A DNA stretch of 64,000 bases, taken from contig NZ_KE386571.1 of the NCBI RefSeq assembly GCF_000427645.1, positions 248,001 through 312,000 on the forward strand. Direction: 5' to 3'. Positions 36,769-45,953 of this stretch are shown one piece after another. The notes under the pieces were generated by a model, which was given only the letters and a program-made list of their open reading frames with translations, did no database searches and was not told where the DNA came from. The DNA is from Sphingomonas phyllosphaerae FA2 (GTDB lineage Bacteria; Pseudomonadota; Alphaproteobacteria; Sphingomonadales; Sphingomonadaceae). Made by a program: the position numbers and the translations under genes. Positions within the stretch are counted from its first letter, which is position 1. Every line of letters starts with the position of its first letter.

Positions 36769-37326
36769 GTGACCCCCGAACTTCCTTCTGCGCTGCTCGA
36801 TTATCTACGCCAGTCGCGTGTCGCGCTGGCGATCGCGACCGCCGACGACGACAATCATCTGCTTGCCGTCAGCGAGCGGTTCTGCACGCTGACCGGCTAT
36901 CGCCCGGAGGACGTTCTGGGCCGCAACTGCCGGATGTTGCAGCGATCGGCCCCGAACGAGGAACCGCGCGCGCGGCTGCGCGAGTTCCTCGCCAACCCGC
37001 GGCAGGAGAATGTCCGCACGCCGATCGTGAATTTCCGGAAGGACGGGACGCCGTTCGTCAACCTGCTGTATATGTCGCGGCTGCGCGCGCTCGACGGCTC
37101 CGCCAGCTACATCTTCGCCTCGCAATTCGACGTCAGCCGGTCGCAGCCCGAATTGCTGAGCGAGTATGACGACGAGCTTGGCCGTACGCTGGGACGGCTG
37201 TCGCCGATCGCGAGCGATGCCGGGATCGTGGTCGAGGGCACGCTGTTGACGATCGCCAACAGTGCCGCGACGGTGGCGCAGGCCAAGATGATGCTCGCCG
37301 GACTGGAGCACGACCATCGTGCGTGA
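36769..37326 (+). CDS. LOV-domain blue-light receptor protein
   Basis: A 185-residue PAS/LOV protein. It has every residue needed for flavin photochemistry: GRNCRMLQ with adduct-forming Cys54 and N53/R55/Q58, N88 in VNFRKDG, N98 in PFVNLLY, and Q119 in FASQFDVS. The LOV core spans about 15-125, and a short helical C-terminal extension (130-185) has no known output domain. The GTG at 36769 has CGGAG six bases upstream. Its stop overlaps the start of the following CheB/CheR/kinase gene by eight bases, so it probably signals to that kinase in trans. Confidence 0.88.
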   Translation: MTPELPSALLDYLRQSRVALAIATADDDNHLLAVSERFCTLTGYRPEDVLGRNCRMLQRSAPNEEPRARLREFLANPRQENVRTPIVNFRKDGTPFVNLLYMSRLRALDGSASYIFASQFDVSRSQPELLSEYDDELGRTLGRLSPIASDAGIVVEGTLLTIANSAATVAQAKMMLAGLEHDHRA

Positions 37327-40300
37327 CGCCGACGCTCGTCCCGCGTCCGCCATGACCAGACCGGCGGTGCCGGTGGTCGGCATCGGCGCATCGGCAGGCG
37401 GGCTTGAGGCGCTGCGCGAGATGCTGGCGCCGGCGCAGCGGCCGACCGGGCTGGCGTTCGTGGTGGTCCAGCACCTCGACCCCAATCACGAGAGCATGCT
37501 GGCCGAATTGCTCGACCGCGCCACCGCGCTGGAGGTGCTGCAAAGCGCGGGCGGCGAGCGGATCGAGGCCGACAAGGTCTATATCATCCCGCCGGGGCGC
37601 GGGCTGGCGATCCGCGACGGCGTGCTGGAGCTGACCGATTTCGCGCAGCGTCGCGGGATGCGGCGGCCGATCGACGACTTCTTCCAGTCGCTGGCCGGCG
37701 ATCAGCAATCGAACGCCGCGTGCGTCATCCTGTCTGGCACCGGCGCGGACGGGACGACCGGCCTGCGCGCGATCAAGGAGAATGGCGGCGTCGCGGTCGT
37801 CCAGCAGCCGGAAAGCGCGCGCTACGACGGGATGCCGCTGTCGGCGGTCGGCACCGGGTTGATCGACTTCGTCAAGCCGCCGGGCGAGATCCTCGACTGC
37901 CTTCGCGGCTTCTTCGGGCGGCGCAATTCCGAGCCGGGCGATGCGCAGGCCGGGGTAGTCGCGGATCATGTCGACGAATTGTGCCGCGTGTTGCGCAACG
38001 CGGTCGGGCACGACTTTTCCGGCTACAAACGCTCGACGCTGATCCGCCGGGTCGAGCGGCGGATGCATGTGTTGGGGATCGACACCGGGCGCGCCTATCT
38101 GGCGCGGGTGCGCGGCGATGCCGACGAATGCGAGGCGTTGTTCCGCGACCTGCTGATCAACGTCACGCGCTTCTTCCGCGATGCGGAGGCGTTCGAAACG
38201 CTGCGCAAGCAGGTGATAGAGCCGTTGCTGCGCGAGCGCGCGACCGACGACGACCTGCGCGTATGGGTGCCGGGCTGTTCGAGCGGCGAGGAAGCCTATA
38301 CGATCGCGATGCTGTTCGCGGAGGCGGCGCGCACCTCCGGGCAGCCGCTGGCGGTGCAGATCTTCGCCACCGACATCGACGAGCAGATGCTGTCGATCGC
38401 GCGCGAGGGCAATTATCCGGCCGCAGCGCTCAATGACCTGGCGCCGGGGCTGCGCGAGCGTTATACCGTGCCGCACGCCGAACGGTTCACGATCGCGAGC
38501 CAGATCCGCGACATGATCCGCTTTTCCAGCCACAGTCTGGTCAAGGATCCGCCGTTCTCGCGGATCGATCTGGTTTCGTGCCGCAACCTGCTGATCTATT
38601 TCGACGATCGTTTGCAGCAGGCGGTGCTGCCGCTGTTTCACTATGCGTTGCGCCCCGGTGGTTTCCTGTTCCTGGGGCCATCGGAGAGCGTCGGCCGGTT
38701 CGAGCATCTGTTCACGGTCGTCGACCAGCACGCGCGCCTTTACGAACGCGCGCCCGGCGCGCCGAGCTATCCGATCGACCTTCCCGGCAATTCGCGGCCT
38801 ACGGGTGCGCGACGCGAGCGCGACGGACGGGGCGAGAGCCCTGCGCTGACCAACGAGAGCGTCGCGATCCGGCGAATCGTCGACCGTTACGCGCCGGCGA
38901 GCCTGATCGTCGATCAGGACGGCGGGATCGCCGCCGCTTACGGAAAGCTGGGCCGGTATTTCGACTTTCCCGTGACGCGCACCGGCGGGAGCAGCGCGGT
39001 CAATCTCGCGCGGCCCGGGCTGCGTACCGTGATCGGCCCGCTGTTGCGGCAGGCGCGCGACGAGCGGCGACGCGTGGTGGCGCGCGATGTCGAGGTCGAG
39101 ACCGACTATGGCATCCAGCCGGTCGAGGTGATCTGCGATCCGCTGGGCGACGGCACGTTGCTGTTCGTGTTCCGCGACAGCGGCGCGTTCCGGCCGTCGG
39201 ATCAGGGCGAGCTGGAGGATCTGGCCGCCACCGACGATCATCTGGAGGCGATCGAGGACGAGTTGCGGCTGACGCGGCACCGGCTGCGTACCGCGATCGA
39301 GGAACTGGAGACCGCGAACGAGGAGCTGAAAAGCTCCAACGAAGAAATGATGTCGATGAACGAGGAGCTTCAATCGACGAACGAGGAATTGTCGACCGTC
39401 AACGACGAGCTGAAGAGCAAGGTCGAGCAACTGACGGTCGCTATCTCCGACCTGCGCAACTTCCACCAGTCGACCGAGCTGGCGGTGGTGGTGCTCGATG
39501 CCGATCTGAAGGTGCGCAGCTACACCGATGCGGCGGTGTCGATCTTCCCGTTGCAGCCCGCCGATCGCGGCCGGCCGCTGAGCGATGTCGCCAGCCGGCT
39601 GCGCGGCAGCGACTATCTGGAGGATGCGCGCGCAGTGGCGGCGGGGGCACCGGCGACGCAGCGGCGCGTGATGACCCGCGACGGCGACCGCGTGCTGTCG
39701 CTGCGCGTGTTGCCGTATCGCACGCAATCCGGGTCGGTTGACGGCACGACCCTGGTGCTGACCGACATTACCGAGGCGCTGTCGCTGGAGCGGCAGCTCG
39801 CGGCCGAGCGCGAACGGCTCGACCTGGCGATCAAGGCCGCGGGAATCGGTGTGTGGGAATATTGCCCCGAAACCGGCGAGACGGTGCTCGACGGGGTCGA
39901 ACAGCGCCTGTTCGACGTCGAGGGTGAGGAAGCGACGCGGATCGATCCGCTGCTCGACCGGATCGAGGCCGAGGATCGCGGTGCGGTCGAAACCGCGCTG
40001 CGCCGTGCGGTTGAGCGCAATGGCGATTTCGAGGCGACGTTCCGGCTGCGCCCGACCAATGGCAAGGTCCGCTGGGTGAAGGGGTTCGGCCGGGTGATCG
40101 CCGGGAGCAATCCGCCGCGGCTGGTGGGCGTGTCGATCGATGTCACCCCCGAATATACGCTGGCGGAGACGCGCGAGCTGATGCTGCGCGAGATGAACCA
40201 CCGCGTGAAGAACCTGTTCGCGGTGATCGCGGGGATGATCACCGTCGCGTCACGCAACCACGACGAAGTGCGCCCGTTCGCGACCGACCTGCGCCACCGG

Positions 40301-40780
40301 ATCGCGGCGCTGGGCAGCGCGCACTCGCTGGCGTCGCCGGCCGGGCAGCCGCAGGCGATCGGGCTGGACGAACTGGTCGCCGCCACGCTTGCCCCGTATC
40401 GCGACCATTCGCACATCACGGTCGAGGGGCCGAAGGTGGCGCTCAACCGGCAATGCCTGTCGTCGCTGGCGCTGATCCTGCACGAATGGGCGACCAACTC
40501 GGTGAAATACGGCGCGTTATGTGGGGAGAAGCGCGACGGCGCGCCGGACGGCGGCACCGGGTTGACGGTGCGCTGGCGCGTGGGCGGCAACGGGCTGGAA
40601 CTGGATTGGGACGAGGTCGGCCCCGGCGATCAGGAGGCGGAGGCGACTCAGCGCGGGTTCGGATCGCTGCTGGTCGACACGAGTGTCCGACAATTACTTG
40701 GCGAGGTACGGAGCGAGGCGGCCGGACGATCGTTTCGGATGCGAATGAAACTGCCCGCGAGTGTGCTTGCCCGTGACTGA
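37319..40780 (+). CDS. CheB-CheR-PAS-HWE histidine kinase fusion
   Basis: A 1153-residue cytoplasmic signalling protein. Domains: CheB methylesterase (15-200; GASAGG, QHLDPNH, GTGADGTTG give the Ser-His-Asp triad), CheR methyltransferase (220-480; VWVPGCSSGEEAYT SAM site, with CRNLLIYF), a PAS-like domain (500-625), a coiled coil of repeated ELxSxNEEL heptads (639-704), two PAS domains (709-819 and 824-944), and an HWE-family kinase (949-1153; MNHRVKNLFAV with the phospho-acceptor His, and LHEWATNSVKYG). Such fusions are known, with roles in stress or surface behaviour. The start at GTG 37319 overlaps the LOV stop; ATG 37352 is possible. Confidence 0.92.
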   Translation: MRDADARPASAMTRPAVPVVGIGASAGGLEALREMLAPAQRPTGLAFVVVQHLDPNHESMLAELLDRATALEVLQSAGGERIEADKVYIIPPGRGLAIRDGVLELTDFAQRRGMRRPIDDFFQSLAGDQQSNAACVILSGTGADGTTGLRAIKENGGVAVVQQPESARYDGMPLSAVGTGLIDFVKPPGEILDCLRGFFGRRNSEPGDAQAGVVADHVDELCRVLRNAVGHDFSGYKRSTLIRRVERRMHVLGIDTGRAYLARVRGDADECEALFRDLLINVTRFFRDAEAFETLRKQVIEPLLRERATDDDLRVWVPGCSSGEEAYTIAMLFAEAARTSGQPLAVQIFATDIDEQMLSIAREGNYPAAALNDLAPGLRERYTVPHAERFTIASQIRDMIRFSSHSLVKDPPFSRIDLVSCRNLLIYFDDRLQQAVLPLFHYALRPGGFLFLGPSESVGRFEHLFTVVDQHARLYERAPGAPSYPIDLPGNSRPTGARRERDGRGESPALTNESVAIRRIVDRYAPASLIVDQDGGIAAAYGKLGRYFDFPVTRTGGSSAVNLARPGLRTVIGPLLRQARDERRRVVARDVEVETDYGIQPVEVICDPLGDGTLLFVFRDSGAFRPSDQGELEDLAATDDHLEAIEDELRLTRHRLRTAIEELETANEELKSSNEEMMSMNEELQSTNEELSTVNDELKSKVEQLTVAISDLRNFHQSTELAVVVLDADLKVRSYTDAAVSIFPLQPADRGRPLSDVASRLRGSDYLEDARAVAAGAPATQRRVMTRDGDRVLSLRVLPYRTQSGSVDGTTLVLTDITEALSLERQLAAERERLDLAIKAAGIGVWEYCPETGETVLDGVEQRLFDVEGEEATRIDPLLDRIEAEDRGAVETALRRAVERNGDFEATFRLRPTNGKVRWVKGFGRVIAGSNPPRLVGVSIDVTPEYTLAETRELMLREMNHRVKNLFAVIAGMITVASRNHDEVRPFATDLRHRIAALGSAHSLASPAGQPQAIGLDELVAATLAPYRDHSHITVEGPKVALNRQCLSSLALILHEWATNSVKYGALCGEKRDGAPDGGTGLTVRWRVGGNGLELDWDEVGPGDQEAEATQRGFGSLLVDTSVRQLLGEVRSEAAGRSFRMRMKLPASVLARD

Positions 40781-41156
40781 CCCTGCTGCCGTCGACGTCC
40801 TGTTGGTCGAGGACGAGCTTTTCATCGCGCTCGATCTTCAGGAGACGATCGAGGATGCCGGCTTTCACGTGGTGGGGCCGTGCGCGACCCTCGTCGAAGC
40901 GGAGGCGGCGATCGAGCGCCACGCGGCGCGCTTCGCGGCGGCGGTGCTGGACGTGCGGCTGGCGGATGGAACGGTGTTTCCCGCGGCGGATCGACTGCAT
41001 GCGGCGGGGGTGCCGTTGCTGTTCCATTCAGGGCACGCCGACGATGCGGCGTTGCGGCAGCGCTATCCCAGCGCGACGGTTTGTCCGAAACCGAGCGCGC
41101 CCGACACGCTGGCGAATGCGCTGCGTCGGTGTGCGGAGCGGCAGAAGGCGGCCTAG
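40773..41156 (+). CDS. Single-domain response regulator
   Basis: A 127-residue receiver domain without output domain. It has the acidic pair in LLVEDELF, the phospho-acceptor Asp in AVLDVRLADG, Ser in LFHSGH, and Lys in VCPKPS. It overlaps the end of the HWE kinase gene (GTG at 40773 inside its last codons), so it is its natural phosphorylation partner. HWE kinases often pair with such short receivers. An in-frame GTG at 40761 is an alternative start. Confidence 0.88.
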   Translation: MTDPAAVDVLLVEDELFIALDLQETIEDAGFHVVGPCATLVEAEAAIERHAARFAAAVLDVRLADGTVFPAADRLHAAGVPLLFHSGHADDAALRQRYPSATVCPKPSAPDTLANALRRCAERQKAA

Positions 41157-41182
41157 ATTTCGGGGCGTCTGCGCGTGGCGCT

Positions 41183-41250
41183 CTGGATTGCTTCGCTACG
41201 CTCGCAATGACGGCTGGATGCCGGTCGTCCCGGACCAAGTCCGGGACGAC
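41183..41250. repeat. Family B half-repeat joined to a short family C palindrome
   Basis: 41183-41211 (CTGGATTGCTTCGCTACG... to CAATGAC) is one arm of the family B element; 41224-41250 is a compact palindrome GTCGTCCCGGACC/AAGTCCGGGACGAC of family C without the long loop. Together they fill the convergent gap. Confidence 0.8.
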
Positions 41251-41257
41251 GGTGTCG

Positions 41258-41530
41258 TTACTTGCCGCGCAGCGTGTTGAGCAACGCGAGGCCGATCACG
41301 CCACCGACGGCGGCGGCGGCGAACGGACGCTCGTTGATGAAACGACGGGCCTGATCGAGCAACGGGGCGACGCTGTCCTTGGCGTCACCATAGGTCTTCT
41401 GCACCGTGCCCTCGGCGCGATCGGCCTTGCCCTCGGCCTGAAGCTGGTTGTCGCCGAATGCCTTACCCAGACCTTCCTTCAGCTTGCCGCCCAAGTCGGT
41501 GGTGGCGCCGGTCAGCGTGTCGCTGTTCAT
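41258..41530 (-). CDS. CsbD-like stress protein with C-terminal hydrophobic segment
   Basis: A 90-residue protein with the CsbD-like pattern GKLKEGLGKAFGDNQLQAEGKADRAEG, repeated in part, followed by a short hydrophobic glycine-rich tail (AAAAVGGVIGLALLNTLRG) that probably anchors it in the membrane. CsbD proteins are general-stress proteins of unknown mechanism. AAGGAG sits seven bases before the ATG, and a near-consensus EcfG promoter lies just upstream (41563-41588), so expression under the general stress response is likely. Confidence 0.85.
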   Translation of the reverse strand: MNSDTLTGATTDLGGKLKEGLGKAFGDNQLQAEGKADRAEGTVQKTYGDAKDSVAPLLDQARRFINERPFAAAAVGGVIGLALLNTLRGK

Positions 41531-41562
41531 CAAACATCTCCTTGTGTGACTTCGCGGGGCAT

Positions 41563-41588
41563 AACCGGGATCAGGGGCGGTTCGTTCC
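41563..41588 (-). promoter_or_regulatory. EcfG-type general-stress promoter of the CsbD-like gene
   Basis: Minus strand: GGAAC (41588-41584), 17-base spacer, GGTT (41566-41563), against the alphaproteobacterial EcfG consensus GGAAC-N16/17-CGTT. Predicted transcription start about 26 bases before the ATG. Confidence 0.65.
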
Positions 41589-41606
41589 GTTGATCGCAAG
41601 GACGCT

Positions 41607-42674
41607 TCAGGCGGTGGTGAGTTTCGCCTCCGCCGCCTCGCGGAGATGCGCCTCCAGCTCGGCGGCGCGGTGGTGGGCGGTGTGCTCGGCGAGGACGCGG
41701 GCGCGGCCGGCGGTGCCGATCGCGTCGAGATCGTGGCGCGCGAGCGCCGCCTCGACATCGTCGCTGGTGTCGGCGAGCAGGATTTCGGTGTCGGGCGTGA
41801 GCAGCTCGTCGATCCCCGGCCAGCGGTCCGAGACGATCGGCGTGCCGCAGGCCGTCGCCTCGAACAGCCGCACCGATGGCGACCAGCCGGCGGCGATCAT
41901 GTCGGCGCGGGTGACGTTGAGCGTCGCGCGGCTCGCCGAATAGAAATCGGCGTGGTCGGCGGGAGCGAGATGCTCGATCCGTTCGACGTTCGCGGGCCAG
42001 TCGATCGTGTCGGGATATTGCGGGCCGGCGACGACGAAGCGCTGTTCCGGGTGGCGGCGCGCGGGCTCGATCAGCAAGCGGTCGAGCGTCGGCTGGCGAT
42101 CGCCGCTGTAGGTGCCGAGATACGACAGGTCCCAGCGCTTGTCCGCGCCGGTCGGGCGGTAGCGGTCGACATCGACCGAGCAATAGAGCGCCCGCGCGGC
42201 CGGGCTCATGTAGCGTTCCTCGATCAGCCGCAGCGTCGGGCCGCCGGTGAACGAGCAATAGACGTCGTAGCCGGGGATGACTTCGGGCGAGACGTAATCG
42301 CACGCGCCGCGCGCCAGTTTGGCGAGCGTGACGGGCGTGTCGATGTCGTAGAAGCTGGTCACGCCGCGCGCCCATTGCTGGACGAGCTTGCCGACCTCGA
42401 TACCGTCGGGAACGTAGGAGCCGACCATCACCGCATCGGCCTGTTCGATCTCCTTTTGCCAGTCGGCCAGCGCGGCGAGGCTGTCGTAGAGTTCGAGGCG
42501 GCAGTAATCGGGCGCGGGTTCGTCGCGGTGCGCGGCATACCAGGGCATGTCGCGTTCGAGGAACAGCACTTTGTGGCCGCGCGCGGCGAAGGCGCGGAGC
42601 AGCGCGCGGAAGGTGGTGGCGTGGCCGTTGCCCCAGCTGGAGCTGAGCGAGAGGCCGAGGACGACGAGCTTCAT
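41607..42674 (-). CDS. CgeB-like glycosyltransferase (GT-B fold) 1
   Basis: A 355-residue protein of the spore-coat CgeB/YkvP-like glycosyltransferase family. It starts KLVVLGLSLSSSWGNGHAT. The C-terminal Rossmann domain has YLGTYSGDRQPTLDRLL, SRATLNVTRADM, and the donor-binding stretch WSPSVRLFEATACGTPIVSD. It is last of six coupled genes; its ATG overlaps the preceding stop by one base (TGATG). The acceptor and sugar are unknown. Two paralogues follow in the same operon, implying sequential transfers. Confidence 0.82.
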   Translation of the reverse strand: MKLVVLGLSLSSSWGNGHATTFRALLRAFAARGHKVLFLERDMPWYAAHRDEPAPDYCRLELYDSLAALADWQKEIEQADAVMVGSYVPDGIEVGKLVQQWARGVTSFYDIDTPVTLAKLARGACDYVSPEVIPGYDVYCSFTGGPTLRLIEERYMSPAARALYCSVDVDRYRPTGADKRWDLSYLGTYSGDRQPTLDRLLIEPARRHPEQRFVVAGPQYPDTIDWPANVERIEHLAPADHADFYSASRATLNVTRADMIAAGWSPSVRLFEATACGTPIVSDRWPGIDELLTPDTEILLADTSDDVEAALARHDLDAIGTAGRARVLAEHTAHHRAAELEAHLREAAEAKLTTA

Positions 42675-43762
42675 CACGCGGCCTCGCGCTGGCGGGCGGC
42701 GTGCGCCTTGAAGAGCGTGTCGACCTGCGCGCCGCGCAGGTCATAGGTGTGTTCGGCTAGGACGCGCTTGAGCGCGGCCTGACCGATCGCCTGCGCACGC
42801 TCGGTGGTCAATGCGGCAAGATGGTCGGCGACGTCCTGTCCGTCGCGCGCGACCAGCACTTCGCGGTCGGGGATCAGGAACAGCTCGATCCCCTCCCACG
42901 CATCGGTTATGAGGCAGGCGGCGGCACCGGCGGCCTCGAAGACGCGCGTCGCGGGCGAGAAGCCGATGTGCGCCATCGAGTCGCGCGCGACGTTGAGGAC
43001 CGCGCGCGGCGTGCAGTTGAAGGCATTGTGCTCGGCAGTGAAGACATGGCCGCGGTGGCGGACGTTGCCGGGCATCGCCTTGGTATCCCAGCCGTTGCCG
43101 CCGATCAGGAAGCTCTGTTGCGGTAGCAGCGCGGCGGGGCGGAGGAAGAATTCCTCGACCCGCGCCTCGCGGTCGGGGAGGCGGTTGCCGAGGAAGGCGA
43201 GGTCGCATGCGAAGCGCTCGTCGGCAGGCACGGGGTGGTGCGTCTGCGGATCGAGCGCGTTGTAGACGGGGATGCACTGTGCCGCGCCGAAGCCGCGATA
43301 GGCGTTCACGACCGGATCGCCGCCGCCATAGGTGAGCACCATGTCGAGGTGCGGCAGCGCGGCGGTGACCGGATGATCGGGGTCGGCGCGCATCTCGTCG
43401 AGCGTCGCGGCGGCGTCGACGTCCCAGAAGATCTTGAGTGCGTCGGGGCGGGCGTGCGCGATGATGCCTTCGAGCAGTTCGCGGTCGAAGACGCCGACGC
43501 CGTTGGCCTTGACGACGATGTCGGCGTTGGCGGCCTCGGCCAGCACCTCGCGCAGCGCGTCGTGGGTCGCGGGATAGACGACGACCTTGGCATAGGAAGG
43601 CGGGTCGATGTCGCGATGCTGTTGCCGCTCGAACGCATCGGGTTCGTAGAAGGTGATGTCATAGCCGCGCTCGCCGAGCGCGCGCAGGATGCCGCGGTAA
43701 TAGGTCGCGGCGCCGTTCCAGTAGGACGACAGCAGGCTGGACCCGTAGAAGGCGATCTTCAC
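42674..43762 (-). CDS. CgeB-like glycosyltransferase 2
   Basis: A 362-residue paralogue of the gene at 41607. It starts MKIAFYGSSLLSSYWNGAAT. The C-terminal half holds LAFLGNRLPDREARVEEFFL, FIGGNGW-like turn (FLIGGNGWD), and the donor-binding region FSPATRVFEAAGAAACLITD. It is probably a cytosolic GT-B glycosyltransferase. It is coupled to the upstream gene by ATGA and to the downstream gene by TGATG. Confidence 0.82.
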   Translation of the reverse strand: MKIAFYGSSLLSSYWNGAATYYRGILRALGERGYDITFYEPDAFERQQHRDIDPPSYAKVVVYPATHDALREVLAEAANADIVVKANGVGVFDRELLEGIIAHARPDALKIFWDVDAAATLDEMRADPDHPVTAALPHLDMVLTYGGGDPVVNAYRGFGAAQCIPVYNALDPQTHHPVPADERFACDLAFLGNRLPDREARVEEFFLRPAALLPQQSFLIGGNGWDTKAMPGNVRHRGHVFTAEHNAFNCTPRAVLNVARDSMAHIGFSPATRVFEAAGAAACLITDAWEGIELFLIPDREVLVARDGQDVADHLAALTTERAQAIGQAALKRVLAEHTYDLRGAQVDTLFKAHAARQREAA

Positions 43763-44871
43763 GCTGGGATGCTCCGTGACAGCGAGGGGGCGTCGATCGT
43801 GGCCAGAATAGCCAGCAATTCGTCGACGCGGTGCGCGCAGGTGTGGCGTGCGCGGATGGTTTCGAGCCCTGCGATGGCAAGCGATGCGCGTAAAGCCGGA
43901 TCATGACGCAGGTCGCGCAGGATGCGCGTCATGTCGTCGGGCGTCTGCGCGAACAGGAAGTCGGTGCCGGGGCGGAAGAGATGCTCGGCATCGTCCCACG
44001 GTGCGCTGGCGAGCGGCAGGCCGCAGGCGAGCGCTTCAAAGACGCGGATCGTCGGGATCCCGGGCAGGATCGTCGTGTAATAACGCCGGGGGACATGGAC
44101 GGTCGCCAGCGCACGCGCGAAGATCGCGGGGGCGGCGGCGTTGGGCGCCCAGCCGTGATAGCGCGCGCCATAGGACGCGAGCATCGCCTTGCCGTCGTCG
44201 GGGTAGCGGACGCCGTAGATGTCGAGCGGCAGCCCGGCGTCGCGCGCGGGGGCGAGCAGATAGGTCTCGATCTCGGCGGTGCGTTCGCCGTCGCCCCAGT
44301 TGCCGATCCAGACGAGGCCGTCGCGATCCTCGGTTTCGACGGGGAAGAAGCGGCGCGTGTCGGCGGCTTCGTGCCACGTCCAGACGCGGTCGCCCCAGCC
44401 CCAGTCGCGATAGACGCGCGACAGCGCCTCGCCGAACGCGAGCACGCCGTCATAGCCGTCGAGGTCGTAGGCGCGCATCTCCTCGGGCGCGCTGACCGCG
44501 CGGTGGTGCGTGTCGTGGAACAGCAAGGTGAAGCGCGCGCCGTCGCGGCGGAGCGTGCCGAGCGCGGCGACCAGATCGTGCGCGTTCCATTCATGGACGA
44601 TCACCACGTCGGCATCGTCGACCAGTTCGGCGAGGTCGGCGTCGGGGGCGAAGGTCTGCGACGACAGTTCGGGATAGGCGCGTCGGTAAGCGTCGAGCCC
44701 GGCGTCGCCATTGTCGGCGAGCAGGTTGTCGAGGCTCCACGCACCGACCGGTTCGTAGACGCGCACGTCATGCCCGCGCGCGATCAGCTCCGACAGCACG
44801 CCGCGCAGGAAATGCGCGTTGCCGTGGTTCCAGCACGAGGCGAGGCTGTGGGCGAAATAGACCAGCTTCAT
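43759..44871 (-). CDS. CgeB-like glycosyltransferase 3
   Basis: A 370-residue member of the same family. It starts MKLVYFAHSLASCWNHGNAH, contains LVWIGNWGDGERTAEIETYL and IYGVRYPDDGKAMLASYG, and ends in the donor site TILPGIPTIRVFEALACGLP with a C-terminal helical region. The frame is open far upstream inside the preceding gene; the ATG at 44871, overlapping the preceding stop (ATGA), matches the N terminus of its paralogues. Confidence 0.82.
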   Translation of the reverse strand: MKLVYFAHSLASCWNHGNAHFLRGVLSELIARGHDVRVYEPVGAWSLDNLLADNGDAGLDAYRRAYPELSSQTFAPDADLAELVDDADVVIVHEWNAHDLVAALGTLRRDGARFTLLFHDTHHRAVSAPEEMRAYDLDGYDGVLAFGEALSRVYRDWGWGDRVWTWHEAADTRRFFPVETEDRDGLVWIGNWGDGERTAEIETYLLAPARDAGLPLDIYGVRYPDDGKAMLASYGARYHGWAPNAAAPAIFARALATVHVPRRYYTTILPGIPTIRVFEALACGLPLASAPWDDAEHLFRPGTDFLFAQTPDDMTRILRDLRHDPALRASLAIAGLETIRARHTCAHRVDELLAILATIDAPSLSRSIPA

Positions 44872-45953
44872 GCCGCGACCCGCTCGCCGGTGGCGGTGAC
44901 GCGGTCGAGCAGCGCGGCCATTGCGCGCGCGGTCTGCTCCGGCGCGTAGTCGAGCGCGCGGGTGCGGGCGAGCGCACCGCGGGCGAGGCGCAGGTCGGTG
45001 TCGGCGGCGAGCGCGGCGATCGCGTGCGCAAAGCCCTCGGCATCGTCGGGGTCGACGAAGGTCGCGACGCCGTCCCACAATTCGCGGAAGGTCGGGATGT
45101 CGGACAGGACCAGCGCGCAGCCAGTCAACGCCGCCTCCAGCACCGCCAGCCCGAACGGCTCGTAATAGGCTGCCGAGGCGAAGATTGGGCGGGTCGACAG
45201 CGCGGCGGCGATCGCGGCGTCGCTGATCCGGCCGAGCGGTTCGAGATGGTGGAGCCGGTGATGCTCGCCATGCGGGCCGCGCGCGGGACCGGCGGCGCGG
45301 AACGGCAGCGGCAGCAAAGCGGCGGCGCGGTCGAGCGTTGCGACATTCTTGCCGCGATCCCACAGCCGTCCGGCGGTGAAGGCGCGTGCCTCGAGCGCGC
45401 CGGTCGCGGCGGGTAGTGTGCGGCCGTTGTGGATCGCGCGCGGCGCGGCGGGCAGCGCGTAGAGACGCTGGATCGTCGCGGCGAAGGCGCGGGTCGGGCA
45501 GACGATCGCGTCGGCACGCGCGAGGCCGCGTGCGACCAATTCGGTCTGCCACGTGAGATCGGCGGGGAGCGGGCCGTGCTCGACCGCCTCCCACCAGCTC
45601 GCGACGCAGCTATGGACGACCGCGACGACCGGCACCGCGAAATCGGCGATCGCGAGCGCGGGCTGGTTGAGCTGGACGACGTCGACCGCGCGTGCCGCAG
45701 CGAGTGCGGCGATCGCATCGGCGGCGACCGACACCGCCCGCGCGTCGCTGGCGAGCCAGTCGAGCGGGAGGCGGGTGTCGATCAGCGTGACGCCCGCTGC
45801 TTCGGCCTGTGCGTGATGCGCCGGCGAGGGGGCAGGGCCGAGCGTGGCGAGGTCGACCGACCAGCCGGTGCGGACCAGATCGGCGGCGAGCTGAAGCGCA
45901 TATTGCCAGACGCCGCCGACCGCGTCGGCGGTCATCAACAGCCGTCCTGTCAC
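44868..45953 (-). CDS. Family 4-type glycosyltransferase
   Basis: A 361-residue GT-B glycosyltransferase. The N-terminal acceptor domain has TADAVGGVWQYALQLAADLV (glycine-rich start) and VAVVHSCVASWW. The C-terminal donor domain has AGRLWDRGKNVATLDRAA and the EX7E-type stretch YYEPFGLAVLEAALTGCALV typical of GT4. It is coupled by ATGA overlaps on both sides. The sugar donor is probably produced by the two SDR enzymes encoded upstream. Confidence 0.88.
   Translation of the reverse strand: MTGRLLMTADAVGGVWQYALQLAADLVRTGWSVDLATLGPAPSPAHHAQAEAAGVTLIDTRLPLDWLASDARAVSVAADAIAALAAARAVDVVQLNQPALAIADFAVPVVAVVHSCVASWWEAVEHGPLPADLTWQTELVARGLARADAIVCPTRAFAATIQRLYALPAAPRAIHNGRTLPAATGALEARAFTAGRLWDRGKNVATLDRAAALLPLPFRAAGPARGPHGEHHRLHHLEPLGRISDAAIAAALSTRPIFASAAYYEPFGLAVLEAALTGCALVLSDIPTFRELWDGVATFVDPDDAEGFAHAIAALAADTDLRLARGALARTRALDYAPEQTARAMAALLDRVTATGERVAA

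Noticed and set aside
37133..40201. Open frame of about 1000 codons antisense to the CheB-CheR kinase
   Set aside because: Shadow of a strongly supported multidomain gene.
43759..45594. Single large frame joining a GT4 shadow to the third CgeB-like gene
   Set aside because: The N-terminal part is out of frame with the GT4 gene, and the ATGA overlap at 44871 fits the paralogues.
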